From assembly GCA_028564705.1 (NCBI GenBank), contig JAPXFQ010001965.1, positions 186,001 to 250,000 of the forward strand: DNA of 64,000 nucleotides. Reading direction: 5' to 3'. A program made the translations under genes and the position numbers. Below the pieces are notes generated by a model. It worked only from the letters and a program-made list of their open reading frames with translations, did not search any database and was not told where the DNA came from. Shown here one piece after another: positions 24,652 through 35,845 of this stretch; positions within the stretch are counted from its first letter, which is position 1, and the number at the start of each line of letters is the position of its first letter. This DNA comes from Apricaphanius iberus (Eukaryota; Chordata; Actinopteri; Cyprinodontiformes; Aphaniidae).

Positions 24652-26636
24652 TGTTTTTTTCAAGTCTTGGAAAGCTCTAAAAGTGTTTTTACATTAAATA
24701 TCTCTTTGATAAAGAACGGTAAATAAGGAAGGTTTTTCAATATTTCAAGGGGGTGCTGAGAAGGTTTTACTTTTAGAAATCTTACAAACCCCTTGAAATT
24801 CATGGACTACTGACCCATTTGCACATTTTGTAAATTTTCAGATAGAGTAAGGCCTCCAAAAACAACTTATTTTTTTGGGGAGAATAGACAATTAAAATTT
24901 CAGTTGGTCCTTGTGAGATCTTTTTCTGCTCTGGCCTAATGAAAAGCCATTAAAATGTAATTACGAGAAGTAATTCTGAATAATTTTCTACAGTGAGTCA
25001 TAAATCCTAATTGTTTGGAAACTAAACACAATTCCAAAGGGATCCTACTACATTTTCTACTAAAAAAATTTGAGGATATTTTGACATTTCCCCGGATCTC
25101 CTAACAACTGACTGCTGGCTGACTGTGACAGGTTCCAATTCTAAAGCCAGGCAGATCCTCTTTCCACTTCTCTCAAACTGTCAAAGGCCCATTTGCTGAG
25201 GTGGGTAGGGGAATATTTGGAGCAATAGCCTGAAGCAGCTGTCATGTTTTTAGCAGGTGTTGGATATGGATGGTGGTTTGTGAATATTATTGAGCCTTGC
25301 CTTTCTTAGAAAAATGAGGAACAGCAAATTTATTTTGTTCAGATGGAGAAGAAGAAGTCAGCAGTCCTGTTAAAATACTAAGCTTACAACAAGTTCAGTT
25401 CAGCTTATGAATTATTAGGTAGGTCAGATGGGAGCTCAGTTTTCTTTTACTCTTCTAGAACACATTTTTTTTCAAAGCAAACTGTTCAATACTTGATTTA
25501 TGCTGAAATCACTGTTAACTATATAGTTATGTATTATGTTATGGATTCTAATGAACAATGCTAGCATGATTGCATAGTATTGTTAGTAAACATTTAAGCT
25601 TGTTTAGTTAACATAATAAACCTGATACTAATCTTTTATTTTTACACCTGGTCAGTCTTTGTAATTTCTGCCCTTTCCTTATTATCCTAAGGCATTTTTT
25701 ATATCAACTTGTTATTTGTTGGCATACCCTAATCATCACCAGAGGACAGAGCTCTAATGATGTCCTTTCAAGCTATGATCACACTGTCAAGGAGAAGAAT
25801 GAGAATTGTTATGTCACTGATTACTCTGAGCGTATCTAATAAAATACCAATGAACGGGCCAACATTTTCTGCCTCATTGCGTAAAAAGAAACAGGTTTCG
25901 AGAAGGTAAAGGTAATTATTTCAAATACATTTTTCAACTGTAAGATAACTGAAAAAAGGTGTAAATCACTGCCAAAATGGTCATTTATAGATTTGATTTT
26001 CTAGTGTAATCTATTTGATTTTTTATTTTTTATTATTATTTTTTCTCAAAACATTGTTGTAGTCATTTGACGGATTCTGGTATTAAGATTTCTATTCATT
26101 GAGGCAAAAAGAAATAAATACGATTAGAAACTGTCTTTAATAGAAATAGTATTCATGAAGAAATCAAAGATTACAGAGAAATAAATATACCATTAGTATT
26201 AATAGTTTGGCCAGTAGAAATGTTTCCTAAATCATTAACACACAATCGTTAACATTTATGCTCTATATTGATTATGATTAAATTAAGTTTTCTGTTTTTT
26301 TCAGTTACAGCACCTTCTGTTAATGAGCTGATTATCCATATAGAAGGAAGCATGCATTTTCAACTCGGGAATAGGAAAAAAAGAAATGAGGGAACCACCA
26401 TACCAAGCCAAGGAGGGGGGAATGCACTGGTAATGCTTTAATAAGCCAATTTCCTTTCAAAGGTAACTTAACCATGAGATTGGATATTAGAATTAGCTGC
26501 TAATAGCAAAGCTATGAGTGAGAGAAAAAAGGCTAGCTTAGTACCTTTGGGGTACAATTAATACATTATGTTTTAAAGCTGTATTTAAGGGGATGAAAAA
26601 GATCAATCTGAGGGATGAAATCAACTTTTTGCTAGG
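24652..26636. other. AT-rich stretch, nothing recognised
   Basis: No domain-bearing frame, repeat family or splice-flanked exon was recognised. Homopolymer A/T runs are frequent. Confidence 0.4.
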
Positions 26637-27005
26637 GATGTGAATTGGCAGGAATCTGGTGGTACGATATGTATCACGACACAGAGGGGACGATACGATA
26701 TATTGCGATATACTGCAATACCATGAGGAAGATTATATACTATGATTTTCAAAACTGAATTTAACTACAGAAAATCTGTCACAGCATCCTAAACACTCCA
26801 ACCTATTTCATCCATAACACATGCAGTTTTATTACTAGTTCTAGTTGATCCACTGGAATGAAGAAGGGGAAAACAGCCACCAACTACCAGTCATATTTTC
26901 AATTTTACTGCAAAAATTACTGTCATCATTCATGGTTATATAGAAATTCTTAAAAATAAAAATCAATACTTTGCTTTTGAATATTGATACAATATTGTGA
27001 AATGA
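26637..27005. mobile_element. probable hAT-type MITE, degenerate
   Basis: The left end TAGGGATGTGAATTGGCAGG followed by ACGATATGTATCACGAC and ACGATACGATATATTGCGAT is a familiar fish MITE start. The right end is inferred near TTGATACAATATTGTGAAAT and is poorly conserved. The 60-codon minus-strand frame at 26841-27023 overlaps it. Confidence 0.45.
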
Positions 27006-27789
27006 AATATTTAAATGATCCAATGAATGACAGATATAATAAATGTAAAACAGCTGGACATGTAATTCTCAGCTGCTACTACTACAAATATTTAGAATTG
27101 CAGGGCCAGCAGATCCAAAAATGTAATTTACATAGTCTAAACATGAATACTGTAAATTAAGTTATTTTTTTAATCATCAAGTACTTTTATGTCTAAAGAG
27201 TATGTCTCAATTATGATGTGTCCCAGTTTGCGGTTGCATGTCTACTGGGCTGAAGGAGGTAAAATACATAATTGACAAATGCAATTTTACTTGGACTGCA
27301 ATATTCATACGTTTAGACAGCATGTCTACATCATATGAGCTAAAGTAACATCAGTATATTGCTGTGGTGTTAAAGTAACACTTGTATATATTTTATAGCA
27401 GTGGCACCTATTGGCATCACATGCAATACAATAGCATAAATATTCATATACCAGTCCAAACATTTGAATTTAAATATTCAAGTCATTTCCATAGTCAAAT
27501 TGCTGTCAGATTAGCTCAAAAATAGTGTATAGAAAGTTTGGCAATTGCCAGGAAAACAGCATTTGCCAGACTATATTGTGTCCATAACATTAAGATTTTG
27601 ATCCAATAGAGCAACTTTTGGATCTAAAAGAGTGGTAGATTTCATATTGGATCTGCAGACAGCAAAACTGCAGCAACTGTGTTTTTCCATTGTGTCTACC
27701 AACTTGTTGAATCCGTAACATGGATAATTAGCCTTGCCACATACAGTACGGATTGAGGCACTTAATAAATGTCTGCCAAAGTAGTTCTA
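27006..27789. other. AT-rich stretch, may include the body of an old DNA transposon
   Basis: No open coding frame. It may include more of the transposon whose 3' part is recognisable from about 27790, but the left end was not located. Confidence 0.35.
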
Positions 27790-27984
27790 AACCCACATCA
27801 TGATGTTGCTTATAGATGGCGATTCTCCGCCCATCTTTGCTCCTAAACTACAAGACCTTTCTTGGATGCTGCTAACCAATATAACTGATTCCCAGCCCTA
27901 AACTGATCCTGTCCCAACCTTTTTTGGAATTAGTTGCAAGTCCGAATGAAAGGAAAGGCTGTATATTTACAAATGAAATGAAGA
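27790..27984. mobile_element. left part of a split DNA transposon relic
   Basis: Phrases such as CGCCCATCTTTGCTCCTAAA, CCTTTCTTGGATGCTGC and CTGTCCCAACCTTTTTTGGA match, from memory, the 3' half of a common fish DNA transposon whose termini read like TTGGAATTGGGGTTGTA (possibly Kolobok-like; class not certain). The sequence breaks off at 27984 and resumes at 33553. Confidence 0.55.
27968..27984. repeat. left copy of a 17-bp target-site duplication
   Basis: TACAAATGAAATGAAGA here is repeated exactly at 33553-33569. Everything between behaves as an insertion into the older transposon. Confidence 0.75.
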
Positions 27985-30454
27985 AACTCAACCTGGGTGT
28001 CTAGTGACATGTGTTTTGTTAGCAGTGTGAATGTTGGGAAGGATTTAGGTATCCCCCTGGCATGGGGGCTGGTGGATTGCCGGGGCCCCCATGGGGCTCG
28101 GGGGTGCCGCTGCCGTGGGCCCCGACTTGACGTGCTGGGACCTCCCAACCCCTGGTGGATCGGGCCGAACGGGGGTGCCTATTGGAGTCAGCAGGGGAGC
28201 TGGCTCCCTGGGGTTGGCAATGGTCACCCCAGTTATTCTCTCCCCATCCCCATGCCTCTGTCCACCTGCTCCTTCATTCTACCATTCACAAGGCCTTGGG
28301 ACGTGGGCACGTCACTGGGGTGCGGGATGGAGCTTCCGTCTTCGCTACCCGGTGGCGGCCTGGGTCCCGATTTTATTTAGCAACTTAGACACTTACACTT
28401 GCAACATTTACATGGAACGCACATGTAGGGACCTGGCGGTGTGGCGCATTGGCGCTGGGGGCGGGGACCCTCATGGGGGGCCCCCTATAGGGGCCCGTTG
28501 TGGGGGCCTCGCCTGTGGTGCCGGCACCCACTGGTTAAACGCATCTAGACACCGAGGGCCCGGGGGGGGAGATGGGGGTACCCGGCAGTATTCCCATGTC
28601 CCCCCCCTCTGTTTTAAGTGCACATTAGAACAACACGCAACAACACCACATTGAGCTGGGGGAGAGAGGCTGGGGGGTCTTTCCACACCCCTGTTCGTTG
28701 GACCATCAGGGGTCGGAGCCCGGATAGAACATCACGCCGTCTGGTCGGGGTCCTGGGCTGGTGGGCTGCTCTTGCCGGTGTGGGGGCCTTGGCGGTCTGC
28801 TTGTCCACGTCCTGGTGGGCAAAGGGGTCTGTCTCCTGGGTCCAGGGGCAGGGTTCTCTATTGGGGCGTCTGTCCCTGGGCCTGGGAGTATGGAGTATAG
28901 TGTACGTATGGGGGGTATGAATGAGTGTATAGCGTCCTTTTTTCGTATGTCCTGTATTTGTAAGAATGTGTACGCATGAGAGGGAGGGTACGTATGAGTG
29001 TCTCTGTCTGTCTATGTCTACCTGTCAGGTTGGGTTTTTGGCTGCTCTCTGGCCTGATGCATCTTCTTCCCTCCCCGTCACTCCCCGTCGGTGATGGTTG
29101 CTCCTGCCCGCTGGTTGATGATGGCTCTCGATGCCTGGGGCCGGGGGTCCCGGTTGCGGCCCGGCTCGGTCCTGGTGCATGTCGGGCGGGTCCTGGGTGG
29201 TCCGGTGTGTCGGGCGGCCGCTGTTTCGGGCCGACGTCCTCCTTGGTTTGACTGGGGCACCTCTTCTGGGGGTGCCGGGGTTGTAGAACAGGTTGGTGCC
29301 GTCCGGTGGATCGGTGGGGACCGTGCCTGGCGCCCAGTCCTCCTGCCGGTTCCAGGACTTCTGCTGGCTGGTCTGTTCGCCTGGTGGGGCTGTCCGGCAT
29401 TGGCTGGGCCCCTGATCTTGGCGCCCTACGTGGGGCGGGATCTGGACCCGGGAGCTGGAAGATCTGGATGTCCAGGTGCCGGCTGGGCGCGGCCTGGGGA
29501 GGGCGTACATCCGCTGTGGCTCTTGCTGTGGCTCCCTGGCGTGTGGGTGTGTGGAGGCGGGCCGGGTTGTTGGCGGTGGGTATTGGTCCGGGGTGGCGGC
29601 GGCGTGTGTTGTCCGTCGGTTGGCTGCGGATCCTCCTTGCCTGCGGCGGCGGCGGGGGGGCCCTTGTCGGCTGGTCCCTGGTTGGGGCCCCGCTGGGGGG
29701 CGGGGTGCCCCTGGTCCCCGTGGCCTCCGGTTCCTGATCCGGGCCCGCCCTGGCGTAGCAGTTTACCGGCGGAGTCACTGCGATCTCTCGGGCCCCAGCA
29801 TTGCGGCTGGTGGGTGTTCCCCTGGGGCTTCCATCTGTTCCCCTCTTGGCGGGTGATCGACCCTGCGCTGATCCGCCTGTGGCCTCTGTACTCTATGGGA
29901 CCCTGGATGCATACATCTCTTGCCTCCTCCATGTCTGTGCCGATTCCTGTAGGACGGATTGACGGTTCCTTACACCAGCTATCAATCACTTGCGTGGGGA
30001 AACCTTATTCCGACCTGCATGCTCGCACACACATGGGTGTGGGGACATTGGTGAGGACGGACATATCTTAAGCTGAGGTTATCATCATTAGTTAGTTGTT
30101 CACAGGAGCTTACCAGAAACATTTGTATTATGTTCATTAATCAATGCTTGTGTGTAGTGAATGTGTAATTCTTAGTGTATTCTACTAGATCCGAACTATT
30201 GGTTTGGTTCTGTACAGTTTGTTGTTTTTGTTTTGTATTACTGTTTCTCTGCCGTCCAGCAGAGGTGGAGGATTGGGATGTTTTCTTGTGTTCTTTGTTT
30301 GTCTCCCTGTCTTGTGTCGTCGGTTCGCACCTCGGCTGGTCCGGTTTCTTTTCTTCACCTTCTTCCTTTCTCCCTTCTTGTTTCAGTTTAATGTCCATGA
30401 CGTCAGGAAATTGAACCCACAGTAATCACTAATAAAGATTTTTCATACATATAC
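27985..30454 (+). mobile_element. GC-rich poly(A)-tailed retroposed insert
   Basis: A 2.5-kb segment, very rich in G and C on both strands and in CpG, set in AT-rich DNA. It begins right after the 17-bp target duplication. Its 3' part becomes T-rich and ends with AATAAA at 30431-30436 and about 18 bases of trailing sequence, as at a polyadenylation site. The matching poly(A) tract (33526-33552) lies just inside the other duplication copy, displaced by a LINE that inserted at the junction. Many overlapping frames exist on both strands (up to 326 codons plus, 306 codons minus), but they are proline/glycine/arginine-rich, mutually overlapping and domain-free, so I treat it as noncoding. It could be the 3' UTR of a 5'-truncated L1-type LINE or a retrocopied RNA; I cannot say which. 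Confidence 0.6.
30431..30436 (+). terminator. AATAAA polyadenylation signal of the GC-rich insert
   Basis: AATAAA followed by GATTTTTCATACATATAC and then the start of the minus-strand LINE tail. Its spacing to the inferred original cleavage site (about 18 bases) is normal. Confidence 0.6.
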
Positions 30455-30482
30455 ATAGATAGATAGATAGATAGATAGATAG
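30455..30482. repeat. (ATAG)n tail of the minus-strand LINE
   Basis: Seven ATAG units. On the minus strand this is (CTAT)n directly after AATAAAGTAC, the usual 3' end of a large class of fish LINEs. Confidence 0.9.
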
Positions 30483-30784
30483 GTACTTTATTCATCTCCA
30501 AGAGAAATTCACAGTTCTAGCAGCTTACGGGAACACAGGGGCATGCAGGGAAAATACAATATAAAAATTTAAAAGAAGAACTAAGGTAAAATATAATGGT
30601 ATAAAAAAGTATAATGTCTGCCAGTCCAGTTCAAGTGCAGTTGTGCAGATGTCAGTATGCAAAAACAGTTGAGTAATGGTCAGTTTGTACATACTTAGAG
30701 TCCAACTTGTAGATGTGTGTGTATGATAAAGTGCATGTGTGACTGAAGGTGCATGGTGTGATTAGCATTAAGTCCAGTGTTCTA

Positions 30785-33381
30785 TGGTTGATTTTATCGC
30801 CCTCCCCCTAGAGTTGTTGAAGAGCCGCATGGCGTGGGGGAGGAACGATTTCTTCAGTCTGTCAGTGGAGCACGACAATGACAGCAGTCTGTCACTGAAG
30901 CTGCTCCTCTGCCTGGAGATGGCGTTGTGCAGTGGATGGTGTGGACTGTCTATGATGGACAGTAGCCTGTTCAGAGTCCGTTATCTGCCATAGATGTAAG
31001 GCTGTCCAGCTCTGTGCCAACAACAGTACCTGCCTTCCTCACCAGTTTGTTCAGGCGTCCAGCGTCTTTCTTCTTGAGGCTGCCCCCCCAACACACCACT
31101 GCGTACATGGGCGCTCGCAACTACAGACTGGTAGAAGATCTGTAGCAACTTCTTGCAGATGTTGAAGGACGCCAGCCTTCTGAGGAAGTACAGACGGCTC
31201 TGTCCTTTCCTGTACAGGGCGTCTGTGTTGGCAGTCCAGTCCAGTTTGTCATCCAGCTGCACTCCCAGGTATTTGTAGATGTGAACCACCTCCACACAGT
31301 CACCTTTGATGTTGACAGGCTCAAGGTGCTGCCTGATTCTCCTAAAGTCCACCACCATCTCCTTGGTCTTGGTGGCGTTTAGGAGCAGGTGGTTAAAGTC
31401 GCACCACGTGACAAAACGTTGGATCAACTCCCTGTATTCCTCCTCCTGTCCACTCATGATACAGCCGACGATAGCTGTGTCGTCCGCGAACTTCTGCACG
31501 TGGCAGAGCTCCGAGTTGTACTGGAAGTCGGACGTGTACAGGGTGAACAGGACCGGAGAGAGCACAGTTCCCTGCGGTGCTCCAGTGTTGCTGGTAACAG
31601 TGTCTGACCTGCAGTCCCCCAGTCGAACGTACTGCGGTCTGCCGGTCAGATAGTCTGTAATCCATGCCACCAGGTCTGATCCTACTCCCATCTCTGTCAG
31701 TTTGTGCCTGAGGAGCAGAGGCTGGATGGTGTTAAAGGCGCTCGAGAAGTCCAAAAATGTAATCCTCACAGCACCACTGCCTCTGTCCAGGTGAGAGAGA
31801 GAGCAGTGAAGCAAGAAGATGATGGCATCCTCCACTCCAACCTTCTCTCTGTAAGCGAACTGCAGAGGGTCGAGAGCGTGGTGGGTCTGTGGCCTCAGGT
31901 GATGGAGCAGCAGCCGTTCCATGGTCTTCATCACATGGGACGTCAGGGCGACCGGCCTGAAGTCGTTCAGCTCCCCAGGATGTGGTTTCTTGGGGACTGG
32001 AATGATGCAGGATGTCTTCCACAGCTGGGGGACCCTCCCCTGTCCCAGGCTCAGGTTGAAGACACGCTGTAGGGGGTGTCCCAGTTCCTGCGCACAGGTC
32101 TTCAGTAGTCTGGGGGAGACCCCATCTGGACCTGTAGCTTTGCCGGGGCGTAGCCTCCTCAGCTCTCCACATACCTGAGCTGCTGTGATGGTGGGTGGTG
32201 TGAGCGGGGGAGGGGAGGTGTCCTCCTCTGTGCTGGAGATGGCTTGTGGGGTTGGGTGGGTGGGGGTTGCTGTGCTCGTAGGTGCAGGGAGATCGAACCT
32301 ATTAAAAAACTGGTTTAACTGGTTTGCTCTTCCCACATCAGCCTCAATGGGGCTCCTTTCTTTGAGCTGCAGCCAGTGATGGTCTTCATCCCCTCCCATA
32401 CCTCCCTCATGCTGTTGTTCTGCATCCTCTGTTCTATTTTCCTTCTGTATTGCTCCTTCCCCTCTCTGAGCTGGACTCTGAGTTCCTTCTGTATCCGCTT
32501 GAGCTCCTGTGTGTCACCATCTCTGAAGGCCTTCTTCTTCTGGTTCAGGAGGCCTTTGATGTCACTGGTTATCCAGGGCTTGTTATTAGCGAAGAGGCGC
32601 ACAGTTCTTACTGGAACAACAACGTCCATACAGAAGTTTATATAGTCCGTTGTGCAGTCAACCATCTCCTCCATGTTGTCATTGTGAGACTCCTGCAATG
32701 CGTCCCAGTCTGTGGTCTCAAAGCAGTCTTTCAGAGCCTGCTCACCTTCAGGAGACCACTTCCTGAATGAGCGTGTGGTTATTTGTGACCTCCTCACTTT
32801 TGGTGTGTAGTGAGGTTTGAGCAGGACGAGATTGTGGTCTGCTTTCCCCAGTGCAGGCAGGGGGGTGGCACTGTATGCATCCTTGACGTTTGCATACATC
32901 AGCTCTAAAGTCTTATTTCCCCTGGTGTTACAGTCCACATACTGGTGGAAAGCAGTCAGTGTTTTTTCCAGTGTAGTATGGTTGAAGTCCCCAGAGATAA
33001 GCATTAGAGCCTCAGGATGCTGAGTTTGTAGTTTAGCTACAGCGCTATGTATGACGTCACATGCCGCCTCCGCGTCGGCGCGCGGAGGAATGTACACAGT
33101 GACAACAATGGCGTGGCTGAACTCCCGCGGCACGTAGTAGGGACGTAAACTTACAGCCAAAAGTTCAATGTCCTTGCAACAGTGGGATATTTTAACGCTC
33201 ACATGCCCAGGATTACACCACCGTTTGTTTACATACAGTGCGAGTCCTCCGCCTTTGCGCTTCCCGCAGGCTCTAGCGTCTCTGTCCGCTCTGACTGTGC
33301 TGAAGCCCGGTAGCTCTACGTTAGCATCTGGGATGCTAGCTGTTAGCCACGTTTCAGTGAGGCACAGTAAACTGCACTCCC
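30785..33381 (-). pseudogene. LINE endonuclease-reverse transcriptase polyprotein, frameshifted
   Basis: Reading along the minus strand, the apurinic-type endonuclease shows CLTETWL, KGGGLALYVNKRWC, LRPYYVPREF, VYIPP, SGDFNH and KADHNL (the family usually has SDH here). The reverse transcriptase shows TGPDGVSPRLLK, FRPVALTS, the catalytic LDFSSAFNTI, GAPQGTVLSPVLFTLY and FADDTAIVG. The C-terminus reads RTLNRLLSIIDSPHHPLHNA to FNNSRGRA near 30785. The reading frame breaks at least three times: near 32345 between endonuclease and RT, near 31110 after QSVVASA, and near 30985 in the MAD-RTLN segment. A TGA also precedes ECSLLCLTETWL. The protein would nick DNA and prime cDNA synthesis; here it cannot be made intact, though the RT catalytic residues survive. 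Confidence 0.8.
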
Positions 33382-33397
33382 TTCAGTTCCGTCGGCC

Positions 33398-33425
33398 GTA
33401 GTACGCCCATCAAGTGGCGTACTAC
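33398..33425. repeat. perfect 10-bp hairpin
   Basis: GTAGTACGCC and GGCGTACTAC flank an 8-base loop, just beyond the LINE endonuclease coding start on the minus strand. It may be part of the LINE leader. Confidence 0.8.
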
Positions 33426-33525
33426 AGCGAAGCTGTAATACTCTGCTTGGGAAAGTAAAACTGTTGGGCTTGTACTTGGTACTCAGACACCAATTCTGAG
33501 TAGCATACTGCTAGACAGGACACGT

Positions 33526-33552
<27 letters not shown>
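33526..33552 (+). repeat. poly(A) tract, 27 bp
   Basis: An uninterrupted A run ending exactly at the right copy of the 17-bp target duplication. This is the position expected for the poly(A) tail of a plus-strand retroposed element. Confidence 0.85.
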
Positions 33553-33559
<7 letters not shown>

Positions 33560-33569
33560 GAAATGAAGA
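33553..33569. repeat. right copy of the 17-bp target-site duplication
   Basis: TACAAATGAAATGAAGA, identical to 27968-27984. Confidence 0.75.
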
Positions 33570-33708
33570 GAAGACAAAACATGAAACATTTTTTATTCAT
33601 ACTGTCTGCAAAGAAATACAACTGAAACTAAATTTAGAAATCACCATTTTCTTTTTTTTATTTGCGCTTTCCGTACTGTTCCAACTTGTTCTGATTCTGG
33701 GTTGTAAT
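33553..33708. mobile_element. right part of the split DNA transposon relic
   Basis: Continues the transposon interrupted at 27984, with AATCACCATTTTCTTTTTTT, then TTTGCGCTTTCCGTACTGTT and the terminus CTGATTCTGGGTTGTA near 33708. Joining the two halves at the duplication restores the order I remember for this fish transposon family; this needs alignment to confirm. Confidence 0.5.
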
Positions 33709-34060
33709 TCATCCCGAAGGTATTCAGTTGGATTAAAGTGAGGACCCTTAATAGACCAACCAAGTTCTTTCACAATTGCATTGTTCATCTGCGTCTTTAT
33801 GGACCTTTCTTTGTGCACAGGTTCACAGTTGTGGTAAACCGGAAGGGACCTCCAAACTTAGGAGCATCAAAATGTCTGAAATCTCTGGGTATGTTGTACT
33901 AGGAGACCAATTCCTAAAAATCACCCCAAACCATCATCACCACTATATCAACCTTAAATCTGGTGACTGCATAGGCCATTGGAGCAAAGGGAAGTCATCA
34001 TGTTCAAGAGATACCCTTGGCACAAATTTGAGCTTTGTGAAACGATCCATTATCCAGCTA
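33709..34060 (-). pseudogene. Tc1/mariner-like transposase relic
   Basis: Minus-strand fragments in changing frames give VMMVWGDF, then YHNCEPVHKERS, then KELGW followed by PHFNPTEYLRDELQ. These correspond in order to the Tc1 motifs MVWGCF, QQDNxPxH and SPDLNPIEHLWDEL. The usual second aspartate is not preserved (HNCEPVH) and stops interrupt the reading. No terminal repeats were identified, so the extent is approximate. Confidence 0.5.
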
Positions 34061-34164
34061 GAAGTAGCTGCAGTTGTATTGAAAATGTTTTAGAATTATT
34101 TAAAATATTAATTTATTTCAGTAACTCAAATAACTTTGTGAAACACATGATTTATGTAAGGCAA

Positions 34165-34260
34165 AGTGAGGCAAGTTAGTGGTATTTGTATAGCACCTTT
34201 CAGCAACCTGGTTCATAGGGCTTTACATGATTAAAATAAAATAAAACAACAATCAAGGAA
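34165..34260. repeat. dispersed fish repeat, GTATAGCACCTTTCAGCAAC type
   Basis: GGTATTTGTATAGCACCTTT followed by GGGCTTTACATGATTAAAAT resembles the common fish repeat that reads TTTGTATAGCACATTTC...AAAGTGCTTTACAT. It is a fragment without visible termini. Confidence 0.5.
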
Positions 34261-34896
34261 AACATTACATCACAGTGGCAAAATAGAGGAAAAGCCATGA
34301 AAGTTTGAAAAACAGACCTCATTTTACGATTTTTGTGTCGTTATTAACCAAGGGCAACTCTAAGCAAATTATTTCAGGAAAGTGTTTTAATTTTTTATGA
34401 CACTATAAAGACAAAAAATATTACATCAGACTAATATAAATTGTTTAATTAAATTAGATTAAATTAAATAATTCATTATTTTTAATTATCAAAAATTATG
34501 TTCAATGCTTGCTTAAAAAACGTAATTGGAATGCACACTCATTTATTGAATATTACTGTACAATTAGCTCTGTTTCTCTTTTTTAACATAGAAACTTCGT
34601 CTGGACCAGTGCTTCTCTGTCTTTTCATATATGCTCAGTTCTCTCAAATCCCCATTTGGTTGCAGCTGATGGCCGCTCACACTGAGCCAAACCATTATCA
34701 CCGCATGCATGCTGAGTAAGAAATTGCTGCAAGGTTGATCACTTGATGCAATCAACAGTCAACTGTCTTTACATCTTCGTTCAGGAGAAGGAAGTGCTAC
34801 AAGTCAGCTGTCTAATGCAATCGGTTGGGTTTTTCTTTCTAGAATTAGAATATACATATGCATTTTGACCTTTATGTAGTTTGACTGAAATAACAG

Positions 34897-34995
34897 TAAA
34901 TGGCCTGTACCTGTATAGCGATTTATCTAGTTCTGAGGACCCTACAGCACTTTAGACTTCCCTCAGTCATTCACCCAGTCATGCACACATTTACC
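34897..34995. repeat. dispersed fish repeat, GCGATTTATCTAG fragment
   Basis: TGTATAGCGATTTATCTAGT then CAGCACTTTAGACTTCCCTC and CATTCACCCAGTCATGCACA follow the same word order as the better preserved copies at 37870 and 43690. Confidence 0.45.
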
Positions 34996-35234
34996 AGCTT
35001 TGACGACATATTTCTTCTAATAAACTCTATTTGTCTGGTAAAGTGCCCCAACACATTTTTTTCTGATAATTTGTGCTACATAAATAACTGAACTAAACCT
35101 AACTTGAGTTGAATTCATCTGAAATTAACTTTCAGAAGGTGGATACACTAAAGTTACAAACTGATTGACTTGGTCAGCAACAATACTCATGAAGGCTTTA
35201 GTGTTGTAGCAGTGCTCAGTTTTTACTAATAGGC

Positions 35235-35845
35235 CCAAAAGTGCAGAGACAATACCTGCCCCACACTGTTAAGCTGCCATCACCAGTCTGGACATTTGAT
35301 ACAAGGCGGGGTGTATCCGTTCTTTCATATTTATATGTCGGATTTAGACCTCACCAATGGTTATCTCAGGTGATATAAAGACTCGGACTCATTATACCAG
35401 GCTATGTTTTTCAATCTGTTGTTTAGATTTTGGAAAATTGTGGCAATAGCTTCCTGTTCTTAGCTGACAGAAGAGGCACTTAGTATTATTTTGTTTTTTT
35501 CACCCTAGTCCATGATTCTTCTCCTCTGACTGTTGAAAGCAAGATATATGCACTCACTGGATATTTTGTCTTGTTTGGGCTGTGCTCTGTAAACCCTAGA
35601 GACTGTTGAAAATCCCAGTAGGTCAGCAGTTTTTGAAACACTCAGACCAGCCCATCTGGTACCAATAGCCCTGCAACATTAAAATTCCCTCAGATGGCCT
35701 CACTTTGCCATTTTTTTCTGTCTTTGACCTTCAGCAAATTCATCTATACCAAGTTTTTATGCCTCAATGTTTTGAGATGCTGCTATGCAACTGAACAAGT
35801 GCATTTCATAAGATGGCCGGTGAATGTGTATCAGTTTATACACCG
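35235..35845 (-). pseudogene. Tc1-like transposase relic, second subfamily
   Basis: On the minus strand one frame reads AGLSVSKTADLLGF followed by STVSRVYRAQPKQDKISSE, the paired-type DNA-binding helix-turn-helix of a Tc1-like transposase. Further on are LSASSVS-stop-EQEAIA and KNIAWYNESESLY, corresponding to the family's LLSAKNRKLR and the first catalytic-aspartate motif AWSDESRF, here AWYNESES with the D lost. The plus strand ends AGATGGCCGGTGAATGTGTA, matching the known terminus GTGGCCGGTGAGTGTATA from memory. Many stops; dead. The other terminus was not found. Confidence 0.7.

Larger units (their letters stand above)
30455..33525 (-). mobile_element. non-LTR retrotransposon (Rex/CR1-like LINE), near full length, inactive
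   Basis: On the minus strand the order is a 5' leader (33386-33525, uncertain), endonuclease, reverse transcriptase, a C-terminal region, a 3' UTR and the tail GATGAATAAAGTACC followed by (TATC)n. The element sits tail-to-tail against the GC-rich insert, at the point where that insert's poly(A) tail should begin, so it appears to be a later insertion. No target duplication of its own was resolved, which is common for elements with microsatellite tails. Confidence 0.75.

Noticed and set aside
28858..30071. Long overlapping frames in the GC-rich block (326 codons plus, 306 codons minus, several others)
   Set aside because: Stops are rare in GC-rich DNA. The frames overlap on both strands, are dominated by Gly/Pro/Arg/Trp, show no domain, and fit the repeat's composition rather than selection for protein.
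31306..33401. Plus-strand frames (31306-31653, 31704-32072, 32450-32770, 33168-33401 and others)
   Set aside because: They are antisense shadows of the minus-strand LINE endonuclease-RT reading frame.
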